Source: a virus
Virus record (IMG/VR): IMGVR_UViG_3300021963_000582
Span: 1-25,932 of that record
DNA: 25,932 bases
Direction: 5' to 3' (one strand)
Numbering within the stretch: position 1 is the first letter of the stretch; each line of letters begins with the position of its first letter. Shown in pieces: positions 1 to 5,812 of the stretch. The notes below the pieces were generated by a model. The model made no database searches. It was not told the origin of the DNA and was given only the letters and a program-made list of their open reading frames with translations. The position numbers were made by a program, and so were the translations under genes.

Positions 1-1
1 A

Positions 2-1030
2 CAAAGGGGGTGGTTTGATGTCCTGGATGACTGGCTTAAACGAGATCGCTTTGTATTTGTGGGTTGGTCTGGACTATTACTTTTTCCCACTGCTTATCTT
101 GCCCTTGGTGGCTGGCTTACTGGCACAACGTTTGTTACAAGCTGGTACACCCACGGGTTGGCGTCTAGTTACCTTGAGGGGGCTAATTTCCTTACGGCAG
201 CTGTGTCAACGCCTGCAGATTCTATGGGTCATTCTCTTCTTCTACTTTGGGGTCCTGAGGCTCAAGGGGATATCGTCAGGTGGTTCCAACTTGGGGGACT
301 CTGGACTTTTGTGGCGCTCCACGGGGCTTTCAGCCTGATCGGATTTATGCTTCGCCAGTTTGAGATTGCTCGTCTGGTAGGTATCCGTCCTTATAACGCA
401 ATCGCTTTCTCTGGTCCTATCGCTGTGTTCGTCAGCGTGTTCCTGATGTATCCTCTGGGACAATCCAGTTGGTTCTTCGCACCTTCATTTGGTGTCGCTG
501 CAATCTTCAGGTTCCTTCTGTTCCTTCAGGGTTTCCACAACTGGACGCTTAACCCCTTCCATATGATGGGAGTTGCTGGTATACTAGGAGGAGCATTGCT
601 TTGTGCCATTCACGGAGCAACAGTAGAAAATACGTTGTACGAAGATGGCGAACAATCAAATACATTCAAAGCATTTGAACCAACTCAAGAAGAAGAGACC
701 TACTCGATGGTCACTGCTAATCGATTCTGGTCTCAGATTTTTGGTATTGCTTTCAGTAACAAGCGTTGGCTTCATTTCTTTATGTTGTTTGTGCCTGTTA
801 TGGGTCTCTGGACCTCCAGTATCGGTATTATTGGTCTTGCCCTTAACCTTCGTGCTTACGATTTTGTTTCTCAAGAGATTCGTGCAGCAGAGGATCCCGA
901 ATTTGAAACGTTCTATACAAAGAATATTCTATTGAATGAAGGACTTCGTGCTTGGATGGCACCAGTTGATCAACCTCACGAGAACTTTGTGTTCCCTGAA
1001 GAAGTGTTGCCACGAGGTAACGCACTCTAA
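2..1030 (+). CDS. psbD: Photosystem II D2 reaction-centre protein (5'-truncated)
   Basis: D2 pairs with D1 in the photosystem II core and carries the P680 chlorophyll, QA and non-haem iron sites; phage copies keep electron flow going during infection. The frame is open from base 2 with the D2 N-terminal sequence [16 protein letters not shown], so the true start lies upstream and only about 10 residues are missing. The GTG at 59 is an internal valine codon, not a start. Visible D2 hallmarks are the YD region ([11 protein letters not shown]), [13 protein letters not shown] with the chlorophyll-ligand histidine, [11 protein letters not shown] and [10 protein letters not shown] with the iron/QA histidines, and the conserved C-terminus [16 protein letters not shown]. 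Length after completion would match the usual ~352 aa. A terminator follows directly. Identification is essentially certain; psbA is often nearby in such phages but is not in this window. Confidence 0.98.
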   Translation, partial: QRGWFDVLDDWLKRDRFVFVGWSGLLLFPTAYLALGGWLTGTTFVTSWYTHGLASSYLEGANFLTAAVSTPADSMGHSLLLLWGPEAQGDIVRWFQLGGLWTFVALHGAFSLIGFMLRQFEIARLVGIRPYNAIAFSGPIAVFVSVFLMYPLGQSSWFFAPSFGVAAIFRFLLFLQGFHNWTLNPFHMMGVAGILGGALLCAIHGATVENTLYEDGEQSNTFKAFEPTQEEETYSMVTANRFWSQIFGIAFSNKRWLHFFMLFVPVMGLWTSSIGIIGLALNLRAYDFVSQEIRAAEDPEFETFYTKNILLNEGLRAWMAPVDQPHENFVFPEEVLPRGNAL

Positions 1031-1040
1031 AAAATAAATA

Positions 1041-1067
1041 AGAGGAGTTCTCTGAACTCCTTTTTTT
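1041..1067 (+). terminator. Rho-independent terminator after psbD
   Basis: Perfect stem AGGAGTTC/GAACTCCT with a TCT loop (arms 1043-1050 and 1054-1061), running into a seven-T tract (1061-1067). It begins 10 bases after the psbD stop and would end the psbD transcript. Confidence 0.9.
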
Positions 1068-1142
1068 ATGCTCCTCATTTTAATTCTTTTTCAACTCTTT
1101 GGAATCTTAATGTTTATATTGTCTATTATGCAAGACCTATGA
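1068..1142 (+). CDS. Possible 24-aa hydrophobic peptide
   Basis: A short ATG frame begins at the last bases of the psbD terminator T-tract and encodes a very hydrophobic peptide (MLLILILFQLFGILMFILSI, then MQDL). Its stop overlaps the ATG of the next small gene (ATGA at 1139-1142), the translational-coupling arrangement common in this genome. It has no Shine-Dalgarno and is short enough to be chance. If real it would be a one-helix membrane peptide. Confidence 0.25.
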   Translation: MLLILILFQLFGILMFILSIMQDL

Positions 1143-1258
1143 TTACTTCTACTACACCACATAAACTTGCAGAAATCATTAGAGATACTTGGCCTGGACT
1201 TTACAGACCGCCAGTAAAGACTTATAATAAATCAAAAGCACAAAAAAAGAATGTATGA
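1139..1258 (+). CDS. Small hypothetical protein (39 aa)
   Basis: An ATG frame encodes a 39-residue polar protein (starts MITSTTPHKLAEIIRDTW, ends KSKAQKKNV) with a lysine-rich tail. It overlaps the following gene by 8 bases and fills what would otherwise be an empty gap, and its composition (WPGLYRPP core, charged ends) looks like a real phage protein. No Shine-Dalgarno is visible. I do not recognise a family and infer no function. Confidence 0.5.
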   Translation: MITSTTPHKLAEIIRDTWPGLYRPPVKTYNKSKAQKKNV

Positions 1259-1535
1259 TTATTGGGTGGTGACAGACAAAACCACAGGTAGAGTAATCGC
1301 TCACTGTGGGGAAGAGAATGATGCATTGATGTTAGTTGGATTTGATAAAGATAAAAGAAGTTATCATAAGCAGAAGTTCATTCTGGATCAGGTCATCACT
1401 ATAACATCGACAACAGATAAACAACTTCCTGGTCAACAAGGTTTACCAGCAGCAAAAGAAGAACTACCTCCAATAGAACTTCAGCAACAAGTATGGTTAC
1501 CCGAAGGACAAGGAATTCCAGTTAACACTAAATAA
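1251..1535 (+). CDS. Conserved hypothetical cyanophage protein (94 aa)
   Basis: Small soluble protein beginning MYDYWVVTDKTTGRVIAHCG. The N-terminal ~50 residues look like a compact beta-rich domain (alternating strands, VITITST); the C-terminal ~40 are proline/glutamine-rich (LPGQQGLPAAKEELPPIEL) and probably disordered. The ATG at 1251 overlaps the preceding small gene by 8 bases. The stop lies inside a CTAAATAA sequence that may be a promoter for the glutaredoxin downstream. Function unknown. Confidence 0.8.
   Translation: MYDYWVVTDKTTGRVIAHCGEENDALMLVGFDKDKRSYHKQKFILDQVITITSTTDKQLPGQQGLPAAKEELPPIELQQQVWLPEGQGIPVNTK
1528..1534 (+). promoter_or_regulatory. Late-promoter-like CTAAATA before glutaredoxin
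   Basis: CTAAATA sits 21 bases upstream of the glutaredoxin ATG and overlaps the previous stop codon. It resembles the T4-type late promoter core (TATAAATA) with one mismatch. The same sequence recurs at 2144-2150 and before gp26 (13409-13415). Weak on its own; the recurrence is what makes it worth listing. Confidence 0.3.
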
Positions 1536-1555
1536 CTTTCAGTTTTATAACACCT

Positions 1556-1792
1556 ATGAAATTTACGGTTTATTCAAAAGACGGTTGCCCATATTGCACA
1601 AAAGTGGAACAAGTGCTACAGTTAGCAAAGTTACAGCACGTCATCTACAAACTGAATAATGATTTCACTCGCGACGAATTCTATGCAGAATTTGGAGAAG
1701 GTTCAACCTTTCCACAAGTTATTGTAAACGATCAACACATTGGTGGATGTTCTGATACTGTCCAATACCTTAAGGAGCAAAATCTAGTTTAA
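1556..1792 (+). CDS. nrdC: Glutaredoxin
   Basis: A 78-aa protein with the dithiol glutaredoxin active site CPYC (C11, C14), the cis-proline segment TFPQV (P53) and the GGCSD turn (63-67) that binds glutathione. Length matches phage and bacterial class I glutaredoxins. It would reduce protein disulfides; in T4-like phages the small redoxin NrdC donates electrons to ribonucleotide reductase, and that is the likely role here. The symbol follows T4 usage and could equally be grx. Its TAA stop (1790-1792) overlaps the next gene's ATG by one base, so the two are probably co-translated. Confidence 0.93.
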   Translation: MKFTVYSKDGCPYCTKVEQVLQLAKLQHVIYKLNNDFTRDEFYAEFGEGSTFPQVIVNDQHIGGCSDTVQYLKEQNLV

Positions 1793-2151
1793 TGGAAAAC
1801 ACAATTCACGAAGTTTATGGTGATGTTGAAAAGGCAATTGATTATGCCTTTAATGGTCAATTTGTTTTGAAGTTTTATGATTATCTAAAAGTTCGTGGAA
1901 CAAAAAAAGTAGAGGTTGAAGAGTTTATTGAAAGTAATACGGCCAATGAAATTAGCAATCTTGTAATGGATTTGGATGAATATCTTGAAGGTGGATCGGA
2001 TGAAATTCATAAACAACTTCGCGAAGGTTATGGACATATTCCTAAGCCACAAGCAAGAAAAATAAGAAATTACCTTTATGGTATTCTTGAGGATGCCTGG
2101 AGATATAGTTATGATAAACGACCAGGAAGGCGGAAGAAGAAAACTAAATAA
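1792..2151 (+). CDS. Conserved hypothetical cyanophage protein (119 aa)
   Basis: Acidic, mostly alpha-helical protein beginning MENTIHEVYGDVEKAIDYAF and ending in a very basic tail (RPGRRKKKTK) that could bind nucleic acid. The ATG overlaps the glutaredoxin stop by one base. No catalytic motif is recognised. The stop is embedded in ACTAAATAA, a late-promoter-like sequence. The 184 bases that follow carry only weak hairpins and short chance ORFs before the next gene. Confidence 0.8.
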   Translation: MENTIHEVYGDVEKAIDYAFNGQFVLKFYDYLKVRGTKKVEVEEFIESNTANEISNLVMDLDEYLEGGSDEIHKQLREGYGHIPKPQARKIRNYLYGILEDAWRYSYDKRPGRRKKKTK

Positions 2152-2335
2152 ATCAGAACCCCAAATTAATCGGGGTGTTGAGTTATTACTACGGAATAGG
2201 AGGAAGAGATTACCAACACCAAAGACTTTTCAAGTGAAGTTTGGTAAGATGATCTCTCTCTTCCGTAGAGAGTTTCATTTCTTTATAGAATTTCACTTTG
2301 ATGTTAGGAAAAAATAAACTCTCTGGAGAAAACAA

Positions 2336-2569
2336 ATGGAAACAGCATACGTAGTAACATTTGTCACAATGTTCACCTTGCTCTTTTTTATGGTAGGAGG
2401 TATAATAGGATGGTTAACTTATAGGCATCTTCTGGAATCAAGACCTCCATATTTGCATCCAGAGTTCTTTGATGAAAATGGGCAGGTTATTCCTGACGAA
2501 ATAGTATCTGTACGATTTGAAAACGATTACGATTATGACTACGACGAAGACGAAGAAGACAACGACTGA
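2336..2569 (+). CDS. Small single-span membrane protein with acidic tail
   Basis: A 77-aa protein with one clear transmembrane helix at roughly residues 5-28 (VVTFVTMFTLLFFMVGGIIG) and a cytoplasmic-type tail ending in a highly acidic aspartate/tyrosine/glutamate run. GGAG at 2325-2328 lies seven bases before the ATG. The last 35 bases overlap the next gene in another frame, so the D/Y/E-rich tail codons also encode the Thr/Lys-rich start of the following protein. Function unknown; membrane location is the only firm inference. Confidence 0.8.
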   Translation: METAYVVTFVTMFTLLFFMVGGIIGWLTYRHLLESRPPYLHPEFFDENGQVIPDEIVSVRFENDYDYDYDEDEEDND

Positions 2570-3104
2570 AAAAGCGATTGAAACTCTTCCAACTAATCCT
2601 TTTGTATTTGAAATTCTAGAACTTGCATCAAAGCAAAGAAGCAATGCAAAGAAAGTAGAAGTTCTTAAAACATACGAACACGATTCTCTAAAAGCAGTTT
2701 TTATTTGGAACTTTGATGAGAGTGTAATTTCTCTTCTCCCAGCAGGTGAGGTTCCTTACGGAAATGCTGATGAGCAATCTGTATATTCTGGAACTCTTTC
2801 TGAAAATCTAAGAAAAGAAGCATATGGTGGAGAATCCGCAACAGGCCAAGATTTAGATGGTAGAGGTAGAACATCTCTGAGGAGAGAATGGCAAAACCTT
2901 TATCACTATGTAAAGGGTGGTAATAATACTCTCACAACAATTCGTAGAGAGATGATGTTTATTAATCTTTTGGAAGGTCTTCATCCAAGAGAAGCAGAAG
3001 TATTAATTCTTACAAAAGATAAGAAACTTGCAGATAAATACAAAATATCTTTTGAAAATGTCAAAGAGGCATATCCCGACATTACTTGGGGTGGTCGTTC
3101 ATGA
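2535..3104 (+). CDS. DUF6433-like conserved phage protein (189 aa)
   Basis: The ATG at 2535 (MTTTKTKK) is preferred over an in-frame TTG at 2517. The order of conserved pieces matches a widespread phage family I know as DUF6433: an N-terminal helical region (PFVFEILELASK), a central SLLPAGEVPY segment, LYHYVKGGNNTLTTIRREMM around the middle, then LLEGLHPREAEVLILTKDKK and EAYPDITW at the C-terminus. An extra glycine-rich insertion (YGGESATGQDLDGRGR) splits the middle. No enzymatic residues are evident and the family's role is not known to me. The ATGA junction couples it to the next gene. Confidence 0.8.
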   Translation: MTTTKTKKTTTEKAIETLPTNPFVFEILELASKQRSNAKKVEVLKTYEHDSLKAVFIWNFDESVISLLPAGEVPYGNADEQSVYSGTLSENLRKEAYGGESATGQDLDGRGRTSLRREWQNLYHYVKGGNNTLTTIRREMMFINLLEGLHPREAEVLILTKDKKLADKYKISFENVKEAYPDITWGGRS

Positions 3105-3439
3105 CGGCAACAGTAGGAGCGAAGAAAAAAATGGCAGAAAATAAAATTAAAGTCAATAAAGTTCTGCCACATGAATATGGTTGTGAAATTATTTTAGAAA
3201 AAACAACACTTGAAAAAGCAAAAGACTCTTCACTTCCTAATGATGCATATTTAATTTGGTATATTTTAGATGGTGAAGAACATCTTGATTTAACTCGCTG
3301 TCCAAAAAGAGTTAATCTTTTTGATATGTACTATGATAAGTATGGTCCAGGTGCTGTTCAAAAGATTGATTTTGGATATGGTAGAGTTAATCCCAAACTT
3401 TGGGGATATAAACAACCTGAGAAAAAGAAAAGAAAATGA
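3101..3439 (+). CDS. Conserved hypothetical cyanophage protein (112 aa)
   Basis: Two starts are possible. The ATG at 3101 overlaps the preceding stop (ATGA). The ATG at 3131 (MAENKIKVNKV) has AGGAG at 3114-3118, twelve bases upstream, and begins closer to the conserved-looking domain. The body contains YGCEIILEKTTLEKAK, AYLIWYILDGEEHLDL and a C-terminal FGYGRVNPKLWGYK segment, ending in KKKRK. It looks like a small alpha/beta protein with a basic tail; no family is recognised. It overlaps the next gene through ATGA. Confidence 0.78.
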   Translation: MTATVGAKKKMAENKIKVNKVLPHEYGCEIILEKTTLEKAKDSSLPNDAYLIWYILDGEEHLDLTRCPKRVNLFDMYYDKYGPGAVQKIDFGYGRVNPKLWGYKQPEKKKRK

Positions 3440-3648
3440 GTGCAGGATTTGGTGGTGATCCTAATCAAGGCAGACTTGGTAAGGATGCAAAAATTACTAT
3501 TGATTTAGATAATATCGACAACGTTATCAGACAATATAAGAAAATTAAAAAATATCAAAAGTCATCTCTGTACGCTATTAAAACAATGGATGGCACAGAA
3601 GATATTGTGAGTTCATTGGTAAAGGAAGCGGAGGATAATCCACTGTAA
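3436..3648 (+). CDS. Small hypothetical protein (70 aa)
   Basis: ATGA overlap with the preceding gene gives the start at 3436. The N-terminus is glycine-rich (MSAGFGGDPNQGRLGKDAK), followed by a strand (ITIDLDNID) and a lysine/tyrosine-rich helix (IRQYKKIKKYQKS). No family recognised. It sits one base upstream of speD and is probably co-translated with it. Confidence 0.7.
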   Translation: MSAGFGGDPNQGRLGKDAKITIDLDNIDNVIRQYKKIKKYQKSSLYAIKTMDGTEDIVSSLVKEAEDNPL

Positions 3649-3649
3649 A

Positions 3650-3976
3650 ATGGGGAAGCATTATTTACTTAACTTGTATGGATGCTCGTTTGTCCTTTTG
3701 GACGACGAGCGTTGTCTTATAGACTTATTAGAAAATGCAGCAGTTGCAAGTGGCGCAACTGTGGTTCAAACTATCTCAAAGAAATTTGAACCACAGGGAG
3801 TTACTGTAATTTGTTTGTTATCTGAAAGTCATATTAGTATTCATACTTGGCCTGAGGAAGGTAAGGCAGCAGTGGATGTTTATACCTGTGGCGACTGTAA
3901 TCCAAAGATTGGATGTGATATTATCATTGAGCAGTTATATGCCCAGAACCATACGTTAAGTTATATTGAACGGTAA
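3650..3976 (+). CDS. speD: S-adenosylmethionine decarboxylase proenzyme
   Basis: Bacterial-type AdoMet decarboxylase, which makes decarboxylated SAM, the aminopropyl donor for spermidine. The 108-aa length fits the short prokaryotic class. The self-processing site is present as LLSESHISIHTWPEEG: cleavage between E59 and S60 would turn S60 into the pyruvoyl cofactor, with H65 and C80 (TCGDC) in the positions of the conserved processing and catalytic residues. No speE is seen nearby, so the product would feed host spermidine synthase. speD is a known auxiliary metabolic gene of T4-like cyanophages. A promoter begins 18 bases downstream, so speD probably ends its transcription unit. Confidence 0.95.
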   Translation: MGKHYLLNLYGCSFVLLDDERCLIDLLENAAVASGATVVQTISKKFEPQGVTVICLLSESHISIHTWPEEGKAAVDVYTCGDCNPKIGCDIIIEQLYAQNHTLSYIER

Positions 3977-3994
3977 CAAAAGTTACAAAAGTTC

Positions 3995-4024
3995 TTGTAT
4001 AGATAGTGTAACTAGAGGTATAAT
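3995..4024 (+). promoter_or_regulatory. Sigma70-like promoter upstream of the secreted-protein/riboswitch unit
   Basis: TTGTAT (3995-4000), an 18-base spacer and a perfect TATAAT (4019-4024), placed 20 bases before the 66-aa gene. It would also be the nearest promoter for the structured RNA and the two small peptides downstream. Confidence 0.6.
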
Positions 4025-4044
4025 AATCCTCTACCGTTCATCCT

Positions 4045-4245
4045 ATGACTAAAGCATTCTTGCTTTTAGCATGGGTTCCACTTCTTTCTTTTGCCACGCC
4101 ACAATTTAAATCACATCCTGTGAGTATCAGTTGTGACGCTGCGTGGGAACTAATGGACATCGTTAAAAACGACGATGTAGTTATTCAAAGAGTAGAAGAC
4201 CGATTGCTATTAGAACTCCGAAAGGATGTTGTAACAAGGTGCTAA
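4045..4245 (+). CDS. Small protein with predicted signal peptide (66 aa)
   Basis: The N-terminus has a short basic start (MTK), a hydrophobic core (AFLLLAWVPLLSF) and a small-residue cleavage-like site near A17-T18, typical of a Sec signal peptide. The remaining ~48 residues are polar and hold two cysteines (C30 and the C-terminal residue C66) that could form a disulfide in the periplasm. The final 40 residues look helical (WELMDIVKND, VEDRLLLELRK). Function unknown; a short membrane anchor is the alternative. It lies directly before the structured RNA leader. Confidence 0.65.
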   Translation: MTKAFLLLAWVPLLSFATPQFKSHPVSISCDAAWELMDIVKNDDVVIQRVEDRLLLELRKDVVTRC

Positions 4246-4252
4246 AATTGAA

Positions 4253-4330
4253 TAGGACGGAAGTAAGCCGACGCGGAACGGAACGTTCATCGGGAAACCG
4301 ACGCAAACGCCGACTGAAGGAACGCTCTTT
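4253..4330 (+). ncRNA. Structured leader RNA resembling glnA/Downstream-peptide glutamine riboswitches
   Basis: Sequence pieces of the cyanobacterial glutamine riboswitch family are present: GGACGGAAGTAAG (4255-4267), CGTTCATC (4284-4291) and CTGAAGGAACG (4314-4324). CGTTC (4284-4288) can pair with GAACG (4320-4324) as the closing helix, enclosing a CGG-GAAA-CCG tetraloop hairpin (4291-4300). The order is unusual: the GGACGGAAGTAAG box lies upstream of CGTTC instead of between the two hairpins, followed by a CCG-ACG-CGG mini-hairpin (4268-4276). Two imperfect copies are visible (4256-4285 and 4300-4324). CTCTTT (4325-4330) can pair, with one G-U, to the Shine-Dalgarno AAGGAG (4344-4349), offering a translational switch. 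A DUF4278-like peptide follows, as for the Downstream-peptide class. Family membership is by eye; ligand binding is inferred. Confidence 0.55.
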
Positions 4331-4356
4331 AACCTAAAAAACTAAGGAGAACCCTA

Positions 4357-4494
4357 ATGTCTAAAGTAGTTTATCGCGGTGTTGAGTATGATACTCAGAA
4401 GCGCCTGGAGTATCAACAACAAATGATGCAGCAACCCCAACAATACAACGAAACCTATCGTGGTGTTAAGTTTGTAAAGGAGGGGCACAAATGA
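4357..4494 (+). CDS. DUF4278-like small peptide (45 aa)
   Basis: The peptide begins MSKVVYRGVEYDTQKRLEYQ and contains the YRGV-x-[YF] motif twice (residues 6-11 and 34-39, YRGVEY and YRGVKF), separated by a glutamine/methionine-rich linker. The YRGVxY start is characteristic of cyanobacterial DUF4278 proteins. AAGGAG (4344-4349) lies seven bases before the ATG. Its position right behind a glutamine-riboswitch-like RNA is the arrangement described for the Downstream-peptide motif, suggesting a nitrogen-linked regulatory role, though that is inference. Its last codons contain the Shine-Dalgarno for the next peptide, and ATGA couples the two. Confidence 0.75.
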   Translation: MSKVVYRGVEYDTQKRLEYQQQMMQQPQQYNETYRGVKFVKEGHK

Positions 4495-4589
4495 AGAAAC
4501 TCAACGTACTTCAACTCATTAAAGAGCAGAAGCAAAAAGAAGAGAGGCGTCGTAAGGCATCTCTCGCTACGCTGGTAGCAGCAAAATGA
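4491..4589 (+). CDS. Small basic peptide (32 aa)
   Basis: ATGA overlap with the DUF4278-like gene and a full AGGAGG Shine-Dalgarno (4478-4483) seven bases upstream support translation. The sequence starts MKKLNVLQLIKEQKQKEERR and continues as a highly charged helix with an alanine-rich end. It terminates two bases before the terminator region, so it closes the riboswitch operon. No family recognised. Confidence 0.6.
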   Translation: MKKLNVLQLIKEQKQKEERRRKASLATLVAAK

Positions 4590-4592
4590 TTC

Positions 4593-4622
4593 AGAGGGAG
4601 ACTTGACTCTCCCTCTTTTTTT
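4593..4622 (+). terminator. Strong rho-independent terminator
   Basis: Stem AGAGGGAGA/TCTCCCTCT (4593-4601 and 4608-4616) with a six-base loop CTTGAC and a T-run to 4622. It ends the leader RNA/peptide operon. The loop and 3' arm contain the -35 box of the next promoter. Confidence 0.9.
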
Positions 4623-4631
4623 ATGTATAAT
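4603..4631 (+). promoter_or_regulatory. Sigma70 promoter nested in the terminator
   Basis: TTGACT (4603-4608), exactly 17 bases, then perfect TATAAT (4626-4631). Transcription would begin near 4638, about 17 bases before the ATG at 4655, driving the 57-aa gene and thyX. Confidence 0.7.
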
Positions 4632-4654
4632 TACCTTTGTCAGGGTTTATAAAA

Positions 4655-4828
4655 ATGGATAGAGAAAAACTTAAGTTGATTGTCAAAAACCTTGAGTCTT
4701 TAGTAGAATGTCTCAAGTCAGAAGTTTATTCTGATGTAGATTCATACAAAATGAACTACGAAGAAATTGCCCCACACCTTTCAGATTACGACGAAATTTT
4801 TTATGACGATGATGGATATCCCGACTGA
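4655..4828 (+). CDS. Small acidic hypothetical protein (57 aa)
   Basis: The ATG at 4655 is preferred over an in-frame TTG at 4637 because the nested promoter would start transcription around 4638. The first half is helical (MDREKLKLIVKNLESLVECL), the second half is strongly acidic and tyrosine-rich (YDEIFYDDDGYPD). No family recognised; such acidic small proteins often act as protein-protein inhibitors or mimics, but nothing here proves that. It lies 10 bases upstream of the chosen thyX start. Confidence 0.65.
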   Translation: MDREKLKLIVKNLESLVECLKSEVYSDVDSYKMNYEEIAPHLSDYDEIFYDDDGYPD

Positions 4829-4838
4829 GTTTGAGTTT

Positions 4839-5528
4839 ATGAAACCAGAAGTTAAACTAGTCAGTGTTACTCCCGATGCAGAACAGCATATGGCATATTG
4901 TGCCCGTGTGAGTAATCCTGCCAATCAGGACAATGAAAAGTTTTCTGGTCTTCTAAAGTATTGTATTCAGCATCAACACTGGAGCATCTTTGAGCAAGCA
5001 TCGATGACTGTAGAGATTAACACTACAAGAGGTATTGCAGCTCAAATTCTCCGGCACCGTTCGTTTACATATCAAGAATTTTCACAACGGTATGCAGATA
5101 CTAACCTTTTAAATAAGACTATTCCTCTTCCAGAACTTCGTAGGCAGGATACTAAGAATCGTCAGAATAGTATTGATGATATTCCTGATTATTTGAAACT
5201 AACTCTGACTGAAGACATTCGCGTTCATTTTGAGCAGTCTCTGCGCCTCTACAACCGCCTTCTAGAGAAAGGAGTGGCAAAGGAGTGTGCAAGGTTTGTG
5301 TTGCCCCTAGCAACGCCCACAAGACTCTATATGACCGGTTCTGTAAGGTCGTGGATTCATTATATTGATCTCCGCTCTGCACACGGTACGCAGAAGGAAC
5401 ATATGGAGATTGCAGAACTTGTTCGTTGCATTTTTACTTGCCAGTTCCCTGCAGTATCTGAAGCACTTGGATGGACTCGCGAAGGATGTTCTGAGTGTTC
5501 TGATGCACCATCTATTACTATTGAATAA
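4839..5528 (+). CDS. thyX: FAD-dependent thymidylate synthase
   Basis: ThyX makes dTMP from dUMP with methylene-tetrahydrofolate, FAD and NADPH. The signature RHR-x7-S is present as RHRSFTYQEFSQR (R72 to S82), followed by YADTNLL. Further family features are the N-terminal KLVSVTPDAEQHMAYCARVS, HQHWSIFEQASM and the C-terminal substrate-binding region RFVLPLATPTRLYMTGSVRS and RSAHGTQKEH. I chose the ATG at 4839 (MKPEVKLVS) because family members begin with this strand; ATGs at 4803-4812 would add residues overlapping the upstream gene. Length of 229 aa is normal. It supplies thymidine nucleotides for phage replication, alongside the glutaredoxin. Confidence 0.96.
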   Translation: MKPEVKLVSVTPDAEQHMAYCARVSNPANQDNEKFSGLLKYCIQHQHWSIFEQASMTVEINTTRGIAAQILRHRSFTYQEFSQRYADTNLLNKTIPLPELRRQDTKNRQNSIDDIPDYLKLTLTEDIRVHFEQSLRLYNRLLEKGVAKECARFVLPLATPTRLYMTGSVRSWIHYIDLRSAHGTQKEHMEIAELVRCIFTCQFPAVSEALGWTREGCSECSDAPSITIE

Positions 5529-5531
5529 ATA
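5524..5531 (+). promoter_or_regulatory. Late-promoter-like AATAAATA overlapping the thyX stop
   Basis: AATAAATA matches the cyanophage-type NATAAATA late core, 26 bases before the TTG start at 5558, and contains the thyX TAA stop. It could give late expression of the FmdB-like/phoH group. Confidence 0.4.
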
Positions 5532-5557
5532 TCCTTACATACAATGGAGGCATAAAC

Positions 5558-5806
5558 TTGGCAACGTATCCTGTGATTAATAAAGAAACTGGTGAACAAA
5601 AAGAAGTCTCAATGAGTATTCATGAATGGGACCAGTGGAAAAAAGACAACCCAGAATGGGATAGGGATTGGTCTGACCCATCTACTTGTCCTGCATCAGG
5701 GGAGGTTGGTGAGATTTATGACCGACTTATGAAATCTCATCCGGGATGGAATGATGTTTTACATAAAGCTTCAAAAGTTCCTGGTTCAAAAGTAAAACCA
5801 ATCTAA
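5558..5806 (+). CDS. FmdB-like small phage protein, TTG start (82 aa)
   Basis: The start is a TTG at 5558, decided by TGGAGG (5545-5550) seven bases upstream; no ATG fits. The first 40 residues (MATYPVINKETGEQKEVSMS, then IHEWDQWKKDNPEW) follow the pattern of a common T4-like phage protein related to FmdB zinc-ribbon regulators (MPTY..N..TGE.F...M...E...L..NP), but the zinc-binding cysteines are absent; only one Cys occurs, in STCPASGEVG. The C-terminal half (VGEIYDRLMKSHPGWNDVLHKASK) resembles the family's SG-x-G...P.GF.D.L tail. It lies six bases upstream of phoH. Role unknown. Confidence 0.8.
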   Translation: MATYPVINKETGEQKEVSMSIHEWDQWKKDNPEWDRDWSDPSTCPASGEVGEIYDRLMKSHPGWNDVLHKASKVPGSKVKPI

Positions 5807-5812
5807 TTTTAT

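Noticed and set aside
59-1030. psbD starting at GTG 59
   Set aside because: The D2 reading frame continues upstream to the window edge with the conserved N-terminal sequence, so GTG 59 is an internal valine codon and the gene is cut by the window.
1033-1040. AATAAATA just after the psbD stop
   Set aside because: It matches the late core but is immediately followed by a strong terminator, so it is unlikely to act as a promoter.
2078-2317. 79-aa plus-strand ORF overlapping the end of the 119-aa gene
   Set aside because: Half of it is a shifted frame of the 119-aa gene and the composition does not look like a protein.
2152-2335. Short ORFs (TTG/GTG/ATG starts, 19-27 aa) and hairpins between the 119-aa gene and the membrane protein
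   Set aside because: The frames lack Shine-Dalgarno and conserved features. The 5-bp ACCCC/GGGGT and 6-bp CTCTCT/AGAGAG stems have no T-tract, so neither is a convincing terminator.
4253-4330. tRNA or other standard RNA at the GC-richer leader
   Set aside because: No cloverleaf, anticodon arm or CCA-type end. The boxes fit the glutamine-riboswitch family better.
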